Shown: one piece after another, positions 27,001 to 42,000 of the stretch | Layout: every line of letters begins with the position of its first letter | How positions within the stretch are numbered: the first letter of the stretch is position 1 | Assembly (NCBI RefSeq): GCF_014805625.2 | Contig: NW_023998651.1 | Span: forward strand, 121,492-185,491 | DNA length: 64,000 bases | Source of the DNA: Glossina fuscipes | Taxonomy: Eukaryota; Arthropoda; Insecta; Diptera; Glossinidae | Reading direction: 5' to 3' | Made by a program: the position numbers and the translations under genes | Notes under the pieces: model-generated | What the model saw: only the letters and a program-made list of their open reading frames with translations | Database searches by the model: none | What the model was told of the DNA's origin: nothing

Positions 27001-30000
27001 TGTATTAAGTTTGTGCATATATACGCAACATCCAGAATTAATATACCAGTCTATATACCAGTCTATACACCAGTCAATATACCAGTCTATGTACCAGTCA
27101 ATATACCAATTCTAAGTTAATTTAACCCTGTCTACAGGTTTGAATAATCGAACGCCATAGAAAATTAATTCGACTATTTAAAGAACCCTTGCCGTATAAG
27201 GCCGCATTTTGAAAACCTCGTTACGTGAATAAAAGCTTTCCATACTTAATATTTGTTCACTTTCATTACGAAGACAGATGAAGAATTGTATTTGACAAAA
27301 TGGCGTGCGTTATTTAATAGATAACAACATTTTAATTTTTATGTTTATAATTACTGAATACTAAGACTCCCTTCTTTGCAGCAAAGATTTATTTGTTTAT
27401 TTATTATTATCTGTGCAGCAACAATAAAATATCAACCGCATAAGGTAGACGCTTAAACATATATCTTAAGCTAAACCTTAAAACTTAACTTTTACAAAGT
27501 GTTATAAAAAGTGAAGAAACACCAAAATATCTGTATACAACTATACGTACATAAAAAAAGTAAAGAGAAGAAATTATTGTTATTATTGCTAAGTTAGCCA
27601 GAGAATAAATTTTAAAACTAAAGCCTTAAAGCACTACCAACTAAGGCTTTCGGCTTTATTGAAAACTCGACCGCACTTGATATTTGAACCCACGAACCGG
27701 CGATTCTTTGTCTACTCGGCTATTCATGCGGATGACTCTCAAGAGAAAAAAAAATATAATAAAATAAAAAAGAAAAGAAAAATAAGCCTGCATATTTCTG
27801 GCATAACGGCAGATTGATGCCTGCTATATTTCGAGTTAATAGTAAAACTCGAAACTTATGCAAATATGCAAAAGTTTGGCAACGACGGGAAGGGAAGTTG
27901 AAAGGCATGCTGAAATGGAGAAAGAAACGATCAAACACCGAAGACAACGCGATAAATAACGATTCGCCCAACCGGTAGAAGCCATAATTTGAAAACACCT
28001 CTGTATTTCTCCAAAAAATGTCTATTTCCAAATTTATATCTTGGAGTAAAAAAGCTAATTTTCGATCATCAGAGAAAAATGCTCGAGCTTCAGAGCGAGA
28101 TTACAAAACATTTCATCGATCGTCACGCAGCTCACTAGCGCATGGTTTAAAAATCTATAATGGGATGTTATCAAGCTCTCGCGGGCAACTGTACTTTAAT
28201 GATCTTAAACTTTGTAGTAAGTCCCGCTCACAACAATCAAGCTATAGATCGAAACCGAGTTGATTTTTTGGTGCGAGTAGTTACTAGTAGAATCGAAGCT
28301 ACCAGTAGAAAAATTAAGTTGAAAGTAGCCGGCAAGTAGATTCGAGATTCCTTGATCATCAAACAAAAAAAAGGTATCAATAAAAGGTATCGATGCAGAG
28401 AATATGGAAAAACTTTTTAAGGTTAACCCATTTATAAAAATGTTTTGAATTAATAAGTATCTACAGTAGTTCTGGTGTGGTTGTCGAGATTACGTTTTCC
28501 CCTCGCCCTAGATAATTTGAAGCAGTCATATGCAGACGCGCTTTTTATATATTTTTTAAAGTTTTTTGTTATTCTTATAGTAGCTAAGTATTCTACTGAA
28601 CCATGTTGGATACGTTCTTGCAACGGAGTGTTGTGCAGTCGAAACAAAGCTAAGTTTACTACGTTAAAAAAAGAAGGTATTACAATTTTGGCGTTCTCAC
28701 GACAGAAATAAAGGCTAGTGTTTTATAATAGAGTTTTCACAAATAAAATGCTGGTTTTACTAAAGCCTTCTTCTGGATTTGAGAAACAAAATCTAGCATA
28801 TTAAGCTGGTTCTTTGAGCTAGCGTGCTTGTAATGGAAGGATAAGCATAAGGGTAAACAACGATTTACAACTTTTTCAGAAACAGCTGAAGGCGGATGAG
28901 CTCTCCGAACGGAAGGACTAGACGCCACCCTACATTTCGCAGCAAAGTGGAACAGTCTAGATAGGAACACTCATAAAACAATGTCTTACATTTTTCAAAT
29001 TTGCGAGACAACACCATGATTTACTTACTTATTTCAGACAAACCCATTCTTGTTTTCATAAAAAGCCGACGAAAGTCTATCTCCCGCTTATGCATGTCAA
29101 TATATGTTTACACCTATAATCTATAACCATTCAGTTTTATGAACATGGGATGAACGCCTCCTATTGAATGGGCAAAACCAAGTAAAAGTTGGCAATCAAT
29201 TATTTGACATCTAAAGATTTCGGAATAGATGTTCTTTAATTGTATTATTCGATTTCGATATAGAGATTAAATGATAAACGTTATTAAAGTTATTATAAAG
29301 AGCACAAAAGGGATAAAATAGCTCATAACTTAATTTACCTTGGTTAAGTTTAGTTAAGATTGACGAGGTCCGTGGCGAAGGCCACGAGGCCTCCATATAC
29401 TTTTTCGAAAAAAAAGGTTTTTTTTTTTTAATAGATACTGAAAAATTTAAGCTGCTTGCTTAAGCGCTGCGACAAGAATTCCTGTGTCAAGCCAATGTTT
29501 CTTGGAAACTGTCAGCCTAATATCTTGCCGGTTTATTTTCAATTCCTGCTTATGTTCATTTGAAAACATTTCCAAAAAAATCCATTAGTAAAGCTTCCAA
29601 AAACGAATATATGCGGTATATGTCTAAATTTTATATGCGGTTACTTCAAAAAACAATTTTTGAAAACTCACGTAGCGTAATTCAAACAAGTCTCATTTTG
29701 GCTTTAAATTTTTACTGTGTCCCTCCCTACTTCCATCCAAAAAAAATTGTCACACCATTTTCTTAGGTTGCTAAAATGGTGTTGCCCTCTAATGTTAACT
29801 TCATTTAATAAGACCGTCACATCAATTCGAGTGTTTAGCGAAAAGGCGACACCTAAGATATACCTGCGCTTTTCAAGGCGAAGATACGTCGATTAGTCTA
29901 AACCTATGTTCATATGGCGAAAAAGAGGGGATGAAATCTCAACCAATATTACCCCGCGCACATGGTAAAAACTTTTTCTGGATGAACTTCCTTGAGTCAA

Positions 30001-33000
30001 TATAGCATAGATAACTAGGGAAACAAACTAATGAAGCATATTCAAAACCGGGTCTCACAGCACTTATTATAATCGTTTGTCAAATTTCTTCCAGCATCGC
30101 TCAGTAAAGCTCAGCATGGAGAATCTTTTCCATAATTAAGTTTCTTTCCTGTAAAAATTCAAAGAGTTATAAAATAAAAACTTTAAGATTCTTGACGGAT
30201 TGTCAGCTTAGAGTTTGGAAATACGTAACATTAAGGAAGGTGATAAAGAGGTTTATTAAATTTATTTTGAACATCATTTTTATGATTCCAATGTTACCGC
30301 AATTAATACACTCCCAAGCGCTTACGTGAATCTGTTATATCTAAATTTTTGAAAATCACTCCAAGAAATATTAATGATTACAATATTATATTAATACAAT
30401 AATGTAATAATTATATTAATATTATCAGTTATTTTTTTAACTTCTATGGAGGCAAATGGATTGAGTTGGCGAACATTGCATTTAAGTTTTTGGGCAACTT
30501 TCTGAGTTATTTGTTTTTAGTACATTGTTTGATCCAGAAAAAAATTGGAGAGCCCTGTAAAGGGGCTTTCTATCCCCTATTGCGGAGTCAAATAATATTC
30601 TATCCAACTTTTTGCTCTCGCTAAGGAAGGGTCTATGTAGTAGGCCCCTTTTAAGTTCAGTGTCGTCATTTGTATCGAGTGGATTCTGTCGAGTATTTTT
30701 TAGGACTATATCCGCTACAAAATGTTTGTTGTTGAATTGTATTTCGGCGTGGATGAACCAAGCTTCAGGCCAACTGCTCCAGAATCGAGATATACTGACT
30801 GTTCGTACAACTATCGGTGGTTTAATGTTGGTGTTGTTGAAAGGACTTTGGCACTGTTAAGTCGTTGAATGGTGTGTTATTTTTATTTTTACGCAAGGCA
30901 AGTTTGTTTAAAAATATATTATTGAATGCTCAAATTTATTATACAGCACGGTAAATTAAAATTTTTCTTTAGAAAATTAAAGTTTTCTTCTTTATTTTAA
31001 ACAACAATCAATACAACCGTTGTTATTGAAGTTGCTGCTGAACCGCTTCGTATTACTGTTGTAGCATCTGTAGTTCTCTGCTGTTTTTGTAGTTGTAACA
31101 GCGATTAGACTTCTGCCATCTTCGAACTTTTCGTATTCGTCAGAATGGTACTTGTTACTAATATTGAATTCAAGTGGGTGGATCAATCGGCTATCCCTTG
31201 GTTAAATTATCTAATGACTATTATGTTGCTGCCATGGCTTCCAATTGATTAAGGATGCTTTTAGTATGTTTCGTCTGTAGTGCAGATAATAATTATCGCC
31301 ATTGTTGAATCAGATGTACAAAGCAATATAAAATCGATTTTCTTGTCTGCTTGAAGCAATGTCGTTAATTGAAATGACTTAAGCGTTATTCCACTATTAT
31401 TTGGAAACGACATTTCCATTATGATGTCCGTGTGGGCGTCAGATGTATATTTCGTTGAAAATTACACGTTTTTCTAAAAATTTCCCACGTCGTATTGTAG
31501 CTACTGAAATCACCTTCGCCGTGCCAATTTGATCTGAATGACATTTGTTCTCGCTTCGTTAGCTTTTCGCACAAAACTGATCACTCACGCTAAAATATTG
31601 GTTCGCTTTGTTTACTGCTTTTTAATATTGATTTCACAGAATTTAATAAAAATCTCCTTATCTTCCTTTTTCGTCCTTTTTCTTATAAAACTTAAAAAAA
31701 ATTCAAATTCAAACTGAGACTGAAAAAAACAAAAGCTTCAAAATTTAGGAATACAATACATCATTGGAACCCTATGTAATGAAAGTTAACGACGCACTGG
31801 AGAAACCGGATAAAGCGGACTGAATTATCGAAGACAGTTTCTTAGTTCCTACGATTTAAATAACTTAGCCAGAACGCTTAGTTTGCAATTCCCCTTCAGT
31901 TTTCATGCCCTTCTCTGCAACTAGTTTTATACAATGGCCTAATAAAACTCGTCTTCCAAGCCATAGAAACATAGCCTTTATGTAAGCTATTATTGAATGT
32001 ATATATTAATGGAATGCAAATGAATTCAGCGCATGAACGAAGAATCGAGAGGAGAAAAAGCTTTCTCTTCCGAAGACACAATACGTGAAAAAGTGTTGAA
32101 AAACACATGCGAATAATTATCCGGCAGGTGATCAACGTTGGATTACGTTTCAAAGACTTGAGCAAAGAGATTACTTATTCCAGATGTATTAAAGACTTCA
32201 TAAGCATAAAATTTGCTCTTTAAAGAATTATATTTATTTATCCATTTACTTATACATGAAACTCAGACAAAATAAATTAACAACCGAATTCAGTTGACTT
32301 TTAGAAGTAAATCTTATAATAATTAATATTAAAAGCTAATAAGGAGTACATAAGGAGAAGTAACCAAAGAAAAAATTTGCAAAATAAGAATTGATGACAC
32401 AGCTATGAAGACACCTGATTTGAAAGACTAGTTAAAATTCTTTGAAGTAACACTATGTACGTCGTCAGGGCATGATTTGAGTATACATGATGGAATGCCA
32501 TCAGGCAGCGGCGCAACAATATTTTAAAGGCCTCAAACCATGTACAACGTCGTTTTCTGAAATTACAAATTTAGGCATCGAAACCGAGTTAGTGATCAGA
32601 TATGGACAGTGAACAGGTAAATCAGAATTATCAGTTAAAAAATTTCGTCGGAAGTATTCAGTAAAGAGATTTAAAGTTTCAATATCATCAGAGGACTCAA
32701 AGCCATTGAAAGAAATGTGCGAGGGATAGCTGGAGAGCTTTCTTTTGGAGTTGAAAAATTTAAAAAATATCTAGGATTAACAAGCAGTAAGAATTTTACC
32801 AACTTAAGATATCTGCAATAACATTGGTTATTAAGGTAATTAAACCTATACGTTGCAGCAGAGTAGGCAGAATAGTTATAAGCAGAAAAATTTTTCGCAA
32901 ATTTTTTGAAAAGTTTGTTTTTCCTATTTTTAAAATATTTAATTCTCTAGGTGTAATACATTATACAACAATGGCAATAAGGTTTCAATATTCTCAGCAG

Positions 33001-36000
33001 GGAAATCGAGCATAATTTGTGAGAGATGGGATTTAAACAGTAAGATATTGGTTTTATTATAATATTTAATGGAGTATTTTGGATTTGACACGTTAGAGTA
33101 TATCAACAAACCATCATGCCTGAAATCAAAGGAAATACGAATAACTGGATGATACAAATTCGTAGGCAAACTAAAACGTGGACAGCGATTTACAATTATC
33201 TAGAAGTCTGCCACTACAATTAGAAGTACGGTTGCATTGAAGTAAATCCCAATCAAATAATTTATTGAAGAACACAGTAGGTCTATCAGATGTGGAAGGG
33301 AGGACCATATAGCCAAAATTATCACTATAACATCAAGTGACTTGAAGTCCGTCAACGCTATGACTATATTAGTGGGTTCAAACATTTCGCCAACGTCACA
33401 AACGGGGGCAGCATGTTTCTTCTAATTAGAGGTATCCACATTTGGGGAAATACAGGAGCAAGTTGCATATACTGTTATGTTTAGTTATGTATACTGTATT
33501 GACAAGTTATGTACACTGTATTGACAACTTTCGCCGCAATGGTAATAAATTAAACGTCGGGGGGAGTAGGAAATTCAATTGAATGGGACGAACGTGCAGG
33601 AGATAAGATAATTAGAGCACCAATGCAATCAAATCGATCCTTTCTGGAAATCTGGAAAAAATGATGAAGAAGTTCCGACGGATGTAGATCAGGCTTTAAC
33701 AAAGTTTCACTGAAGGATAAACAGGAAAATTCCATCCTTACTAGTACGATGAGGTCCCTAAATTTTTGTAAATGATGGTTATTGGACCTGAAGAAACATT
33801 AGTTTCTGCACTTCTGTTATGTGTATCACGAAGCTTTATTTTCAGACTGCAATTATTTTGGTATAATAATTGTAGAGGCTGGGAGCTCTTTATTAGTTTT
33901 TTGCCACCGGCACATTACTGGGCAAGACTATGTCCGTAACCAACCCAATCGTGGTACTGGGAACAGCGTTATCGTTTTCGATTGCCAAATTCTTCACCGC
34001 TTTCCTACCTCTAGGTATGAAGGTACTAAGACATTCTTCAAATCGATTCAGGCAGGACAGATCTAAAATACTCAGTTGGTACTAACAGTTTGAAAGGTGC
34101 TATCTTGAGTTGCTTTTATCTTAAATATATATACTCTATTGCGATTAAGAGTTACAATTTTCATCAAAATATGAGCTCTGATATAATCTATATCTGCATC
34201 AGAGGCCAGCCTTGATCGATTTAGATCGATAAAGATCGATTTGCTGGGTGGGACGGCGTGAGGTGATTTCTGTGAAGATTAATGGTTGAAGATTAATGGT
34301 TGTCATGAATGACAGATCTATAGTCTGATTAGAATGAGAGAATTGTGAGATGCTGACAGGATTAACTTATTAGAACTCAGCGACAATGTAAAAGGTTATA
34401 CTCATTCAATTCTTTACCGTCGCCGGATAGCTGCCTCTAGGCGAAATCCGCAAATTTTTCACCATCGTGTCCTTCGATAGATCCCGTTTCGCAATATCAT
34501 TACCAATCCTGCTACAAGAAGAAACCAATTGCAAACCCGGATTCGGTGAGGACAAATTCACCTGGTCTACAGACAACAGGTCGACGGGCGGCTCTACAGG
34601 TTAATCTACTTTGTGACGGAAACTAGTATCCTATGAAAGAGTCTGGATATGGACTGGTGCTTTTGTTGATGGTCCACACGCAACACATGTTTCACAGACT
34701 TTGGCTGCAGGAGATGAGCAATTCTTGAGCGATAACTTCGACCCATTCAACAGTGCACAATCTTCAAACGCTTCCTGGCATCTATTAAATCTGGCCATTA
34801 CGACCACCAGCATCTTTTTCTTTTCCGCAAACCACATCTTTGTTTGAACGAACAACTTATAAAAACCAATATCCTTACGTCCGCACTCAGAACACGACCC
34901 ATGCAGCGTCGTGCTATCCACGACAGCAGCCGTTTTACCCACGAGAATTCCACACATCGACTGACCATGGCGCTCACATAATCAACAAGTCATGATCCAT
35001 TGGACCCCGAGCCCATCTTATTTATGCAAGGTATTGTATAAGCATTCAGTAGACTTGATGTTGAAATAATTGAGTATAGCACCGAATTGCTGACCGATCG
35101 CAAGACAGAGAGCCCGGCGATGAATGCAATTTTCTTTTATTATTCCTGTTTTAATGGTTTTGCGGTTGTAATTGATATCGCCATCTTCACTATTAGTTTT
35201 TTCGCTGTCTTACAATAAGACAACTGACGAATGCCTCACTTTTATTGCTGCTGTAGTTATTGTTTTGCTGTTTAGTCACTAACGAACGCTCCGAATAAGA
35301 TGAAAACGGAACACCCGTCTTGTTAAATTGTTCGTCAAGAAGGCAAGGCCTTCACAATTATTTGATTATAACTCGAACGTGAGTAATGACACTAGCACAA
35401 TTGGAGAGACATAACTCCTTGCACGACCCTTTTTTCTACCATATTCAGTTAAATTAAAGTTGAAAACAGAAGAGGAGAAGAATTTGCAAAGCAAAAATAG
35501 CCAATATACTCGTGTTTTTTTTTTCCGATGAGTAACCATGCATCAAAAATAATAAGCTGTGTTTTATTATTATTATTATTTTAATTTTAGACTAATGAAT
35601 TCAATTCTTAGACTAAAAAAAAGACATTGAGCACTAGCAACACAGGTTATCGGCTGTGTTTTATTATGTAATATCAGATTCAATTCTCTGGGTAATCACT
35701 AATCTAAAAGTCAGCTTATATTTTCGGTTGGTTTCGCATCGTGTATGTGAGCGTACAGCATTGGTCGACGATTATCGGTTTTTTGGGATCATGTAGGCGT
35801 AGCAGCTGTTAAATACGGTCTCCCATACTTGCCGAATTATACGAACGCAAAAGAGCATACGTTCAGCATTAATTTTAGCTGTTCTGAATTACCACTCGTT
35901 TTTTAGAGTGGCATTTATAAGAGAAAACAGCTGTAAATTGAGAACAAAACAAATCCCAAACAAAATTGCTTACTTTCAAACAATTTTTTAGAGCTATTTT

Positions 36001-39000
36001 GTGAAATAATAAAAGATTTCCAATTTTCTTCTCTTTAAGCAAATCACTTTCACCGAAAACTATGTTTGCTTTTCCTGTAATTCGCGAAACGCTCCATATA
36101 TATGGATTTATTTATAACATTTCTTGATATGAAAATTTTCATTGTAATTTTTTAAAATATTTGGTGAACATTGAATTAAGCATTCTTCAATTTTTCACGA
36201 TAAACGATAAAAAGGAAGGCAAATTGTGTTTGCTACATATTATACATACTATTTGGTACTGTTTCGTACATACACAGTTATACGCATACCATAGCCCTCA
36301 TTCACTTAATAACACGTAATCCTTTTTATATAACGTTATATCAAGAAACTTTCAACAGAATCCGTTATTTCGTTAATCCGGTATTGATTACAGATACACA
36401 AAAAGTCCTTAAGATTTTCCTAATCTCAGTTTTGAAAAAAAGTTAGGGCTTTTATGCATTTCGTTGTGTCTGATAATATATAACATGTGGTTGTGAGCAA
36501 CACCACCTTGTGTTATATGTGTTGTTAATTTCATTCACGGAAAGCATGTATTACGTTGAGAAAATTTTGGCGGCAGTCACTTAGCCTATTTTATTTAATT
36601 TGTACATTAATGGTCTCCCCTCGGTGATCAAATCCAGCCAGATCTTAATGTACGCTGACGATGTTAAATTTTTTTCTTCCTTTTCCTTGGAATCGTATTC
36701 GTATCAGCTTGACTTATATAATTTAGTTACATAGCACTCGATAAATTTTATGAAATTAAATGTAGACACATGCACAAAGCTTCTTTTCTTAAGAATACTC
36801 TTATTCAATACTGAGTATTTCATTGATTCGTACAAGATGGAAAACGTTGATCGATTTGGGGATTTATTCGAATCTTCATACACACGTTCACACAGCACAT
36901 TGAGCTCGCTGTAAGTAAAACTAGGCCCGTGCTAAATTTCATTATGAGGTGGTCCAAAGAGCTTAAGCATCCTTACATGACAAAAACAGTTCTACGTGCC
37001 TTTAATTAGACAAATATTTGAATATGCCTCGGTTGTGTCTTCTTCCTATAGGTGTTATGTAGATTCAATTCAATCAAATGAAACCAAATTCTTGCAGTTT
37101 GCCCTTGGGTTGGAATTAGCTTGTCTATTTGCTTCCCTATGATAATAGGCTGCTTTTTTATCCTTACCGTCACTTGAAAAACGTAGATTAATAGCACTTT
37201 CGATTCGTCCAGATTAGTTGGGGACAAGATTTAATATCCCTAACCGCTTCTCTAGGCACTTTATTTTCATTAATCTTAATTAATGTAAATATAATTATGA
37301 GCTGTTTAACCCGTTTAGAGCTGTTTGTAGAAACCTAAACGATCTCTGTCATTTAATCTCATTATCGGATCCGTTTAAGGTCTACCCAAACAGCCTTGCT
37401 TTATGCTTAATTTGCCTAAGTTGTATTTAAACTATTAAACTGATTTGAAAATGAATTGGTGTTGTTTACTGTATGGGTTGCGAAGCTTTTGCAAGTTTGT
37501 GATGGTTTAGGGGTTTACTTGCAATTGGGTCCTGTACTGGTTGTGAGTGTGCCCCTGTGCTCGTTGTGTACATGCCTCTTTTCTTCTTTCTTATGTAATA
37601 TACATGAATTATTTTATTTTTTTTTCTTTACTTTTCCTTATAGATTTTATACTAATTTTTAATATTAATTAGTACAAGATTTACTTTTAAGAGACAACCG
37701 AATTCGACTATTGATTTATTTTAGTCGATTTTCATGTGTAAGTAACTGAATAAATAAATAAATAAACACCTTTTTTATGCAAAGAAGAAAACATGAATGA
37801 AAGTAAAAACCAAAATAAAGTAAAACAAAAAATGTAGCGTTTTTCCACCAAAATTAATTGTGAAGACATACTCTGAAGTTTTTGTATGATTAAGGGATTT
37901 GCAAAAGTCAACGTACGTTTAAAGTTTTTCGATCGAAGGCAAGAGAAAAAAAATAAAAAATTATAGTGGAAAAAGTTGACAACGCTCAGAAATATTATCG
38001 CGTGTTCAACATTGGATTGAAGAGATTCCTCGATCTTTGAAAGAACTACTACAAAATTTGTGTATAAATCCTAAAATCGAAATAAAGAAAATCTAATTAT
38101 TTTAATGGGAAAGTATATATCGTAATGATTGACTTTAATTACAGCGAGAGAGAGAGACAGAGACGGAGGGAAATTTGTCTTTTAAAATGAGTAAATCAAA
38201 GAGAGAAAGCTAAAAATGTATTGTACTATTAATAATTTAAGTCGTACAAACTCGTAAATTGGGAATCGCATATACCCTTTCGATGGATTATAATTAGGAA
38301 AGTAAATTTGTTCTGCAGATTCATTTTCAACTTATAATACAATGAAGGTTGCTCAAGAGTAGAATGCGATTAGTGAAAGACGATTTTGATGTTGGTATGA
38401 AATTCAAGCAGATTTTTGTTTGCATTAAATAAAATGGAAAGGATCAATTATAAAATAATAATATTAGTGAAAGATTAACCTCCATAGCAGCCAAGTTCTG
38501 TTATAAAAATCTGATAATATAAAGAAGTTTGCTGCTAAAGAATTGATCTCATCAGAAGGAGCTTTTTATATAAAAAAACAATTTTCAGTGTAAAGAAAAG
38601 GAGCGCAAAAATTTTGGTTACTCGTTCTTTGTATTTAGAAAATATTAAAAATTATAAGCTTGATTATTGATTTCCGATTTGTTGTCATGATGACTTAATC
38701 CTACATGAATATGATATCTCATTTCCTACACATGATCTATGGTTCAATGTTCTTTAATACTTGTTATAAAATAGATAAATAAAAAAGAAACATGTCAGTG
38801 TGGACACATCATTATAAAAGAAAAAAAATGTTAATAAATATTGATAAAGGATTTATATATATAACGAATGATTTTTATTATATATAAAAGTGAATAGACA
38901 TGTACATGTTTACAAACATATATAATTACATACATACCAATACACATAATCAGAACTAAACAAGATAAAATAAAAGTCTTATACATTTCAATATATTAAA

Positions 39001-42000
39001 TTTTGTATAATATGTAAAGAAAATGAAATAAAAAGATTTTTTTTTATATATATGATAAGAATTTAGCTTAGGGGTCCTTAGACCCGGGATCTCCCATAGA
39101 CATCATGAGCCGGAGGAGAAAATATGCCCTTTCGGTAAAATAAATTTCATCCACCGGTCTATTCATGCAAGGGTTAAGTACTTGCTACTCTTTTAAGTGG
39201 ATATGTCTGAGGAATATCCATGAGACAAAATGTAAACACAGATTAAAAGAACATATCTTTATTTTCATATTCATGATTTTTGGATTCATTTATACAGAAC
39301 TCTGTTGTCTTCTGTTTTAAGTGAAGACGCATGAGTTCGGGAACTGAGTAAAGACACCTTGGAATTGTTGATCTTTTGCCATATTGTCATTATAAAACCA
39401 CTATTTTTCCCAGTTTATTTACACCTTTTTGTATCGAAAATTTATTTTGGGATGTCTGACATGGTGCAATATTTGGCATTGGCGGGTTCATTTGCAAATA
39501 GCTTTGAAACTATTGTCGTGAATTCGGGTTCAAGCCATCCACTGTTTGCTATAAATTGCAATTAAGATAAAGAGGTAGTGCTCTGTGCGAATTCGAGAAA
39601 AGAAGCATAATTTTATTTCATTCAATTTAATATTTGCTCTCTTCTTTTTACGCAGTTGGCGTATTTCATTTTTTACAATTTATTTTTGATACAAATTTAC
39701 ATATATATGTTTCTGGAGTTTATTAATAATGCATTATATTTTTGTTTTATAATAGGTTATAACGAGTCTTCTTGGGCAAGGTAACTACAGTCACTCCAGG
39801 ATTCCTTCCAAGACAATTTGAAGAAAACAAAATGTTTTGGACATTCGGTTATGACCTTATGTTCCTTTTATTTGTGTAAGAGATTACAAGCGATTTGTAG
39901 AGGGATAAGAGGAAATTAGCGAGGTGACCCGACTTTCTGTTGTAGCTTTTATGACCGGTTTTACCCACACGTGGTTAGGGATTTTCCTTGTACTATCGCG
40001 GATTACTACCAAAAAACGGATACGTTGTTTGTATCATAGCTGCCTTGGCTCCCTGGGCCAAGGGTTTGTCTCTGGTTGGCTATTCGAATGTAGGAATAAG
40101 AAAAAGATGTGCCTCAGTCCTTCAGGGATGGCGACTAACAGCTAGCCAGCACATCCCCTATCTGTAAAGTCAGTAGTCCTAAAAGGTCTTTCAGGGATGG
40201 CAACAAACAGCTAGCCAGCACATTCCCTATCTCTAAAGTCAGTAGTCCTAAAAGGTCCTTCAGGGATGGCGACTAACAGGTAGCCAGCACATCCCCTATC
40301 CGTAAATTCAGAAAACTACTCTTAAAGGTCAATTCGTCAAATTGTCCGTGAACACTTACCTTAGGCGGCTATGACACAATTGAAAGATTTCGTGTGACGC
40401 GGCGCTCTTTTATACACGAAGTCGCGCTCGCTTGTTCCATTATATACGTGTACTAGGCTATGTGCGTTTAAATGTGTATTGAGATAATGTACTTATACGT
40501 TTGCTTAGTTTAGGTTGGCTTCGACGTGTTTGACAGACTTACTGCCGCAACCTCAGTTTCGACTTGCATGAAATTACCTATACATAACTTAGCACTAATA
40601 CTCTCTTACGTGCCAACTTATGTCAATCCTATTGCTATGCTTGTTCATACGCCTAACTTTGTGCTTGTTCTATTGCCCTGCTCAACATGCATTTGTATAG
40701 TGTTGACCCAGGTACCAAATCGCGTGATTTGTTAACCGTTAAGTATGTGAGTGCTAGACTCGCTATGCTTGCTTGTATGCTTATTCTTCTGTTCGTTTCA
40801 CCGTCATTGCTGCTCTAGGGACCAAATCGCCTGATTTGTTAACCGTTAGGTATGTGTTCACAATGTGCTTAGTTTTTTTCTTTATAAGTTTGTGCTATCA
40901 ATTATCATTTCTGTGTACATTTTTTCCGACATGTTATGTGTGTCTATACTATGTCTTATACAGTTATGTATGTGATCTTTCAAATATATTTGTATAAGGT
41001 TGCAGATGTTACATGTGAATACCTGGAACACATATCTGAATGTGTCGCTTATGGGTTTGTTTTAGCGGGCAGAAGCTGATCATGTTCAGTAAAAAGACAT
41101 GTAAACGGACAAATCGAACTGACTGGTCGATGTCTAGGGGTAAACATTTAAGCAGACGGACTTGTTATTAGTAAGGAAGCAAAACGCTTCCTTACAACCT
41201 TTACAACAAACATTTAAATTATAAATATCTATACACTATATATATTACTTATATCATATTATATTGTCAATCCACTGAATAACACTATCACTATATATAT
41301 TTTACCACAGTTGATTCACTTAATTTCGTTTGTAACACTTAATTTTAATTCGTAATAATTCAATTCAAAATTACTTCAATTTAGTTCAATAGCGACTAAC
41401 GAACGAATATGGCGAGGAGAGCCGTGCTAATCAGTCAGAATTGCTCAATAGCAGTTTGGCGCAATATATATTATGCCAAAAAAACTTCCACATTCTTGAT
41501 ACACCTGCTGTTACGTCGTCTAATTCTATATTACATAAGGAGTATATTAACATTTATCTGGAACTTGTTCCAGAATTTCAAACAATGTAAAAAACTTTAT
41601 AGATCTAAAAAATTGAGACCGTACGCTCTAACCGAATTACCGCTAGATGATTCAAAACGAACATTTCACCAATTAAGTCCAAGACTCAACCCCCTTAATA
41701 ACATCACTGCGCAAAAATAAGAAAATTCAGGGCAACAAACAAGACTCGCTTGATACTTTGAACCAAAAATCTGAGTCAAATAAGCAAACTAAAATAACTA
41801 TACAGGCCACATCATCACAATTGCCTGGCAATAAGCATATCAATTTTAATGTTACAATCCATTATTAATTATTAATACTGAAGGTGTGGACGCTTCCCCC
41901 GTATCACTTTCGATACACTCTAGGCCACTTGCTAATCATTTAGATCATGATTTGAGTCCAGATAAAGTGTCAATGTTATTTCCAGTTGACATTTAAAGTT

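Larger units (their letters stand above)
39900..41400 (+). other. Tandem-repeat block, possible LTR or 5' leader of the gypsy relic downstream
   Basis: This region has a different composition from the flanks and contains three kinds of structure listed separately: a 69-bp tandem repeat, a 107-bp spaced direct repeat and a perfect hairpin. It lies directly before the Ty3/gypsy relic on the same strand, which fits an LTR or untranslated leader, but no second LTR copy was found. Confidence 0.3.
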
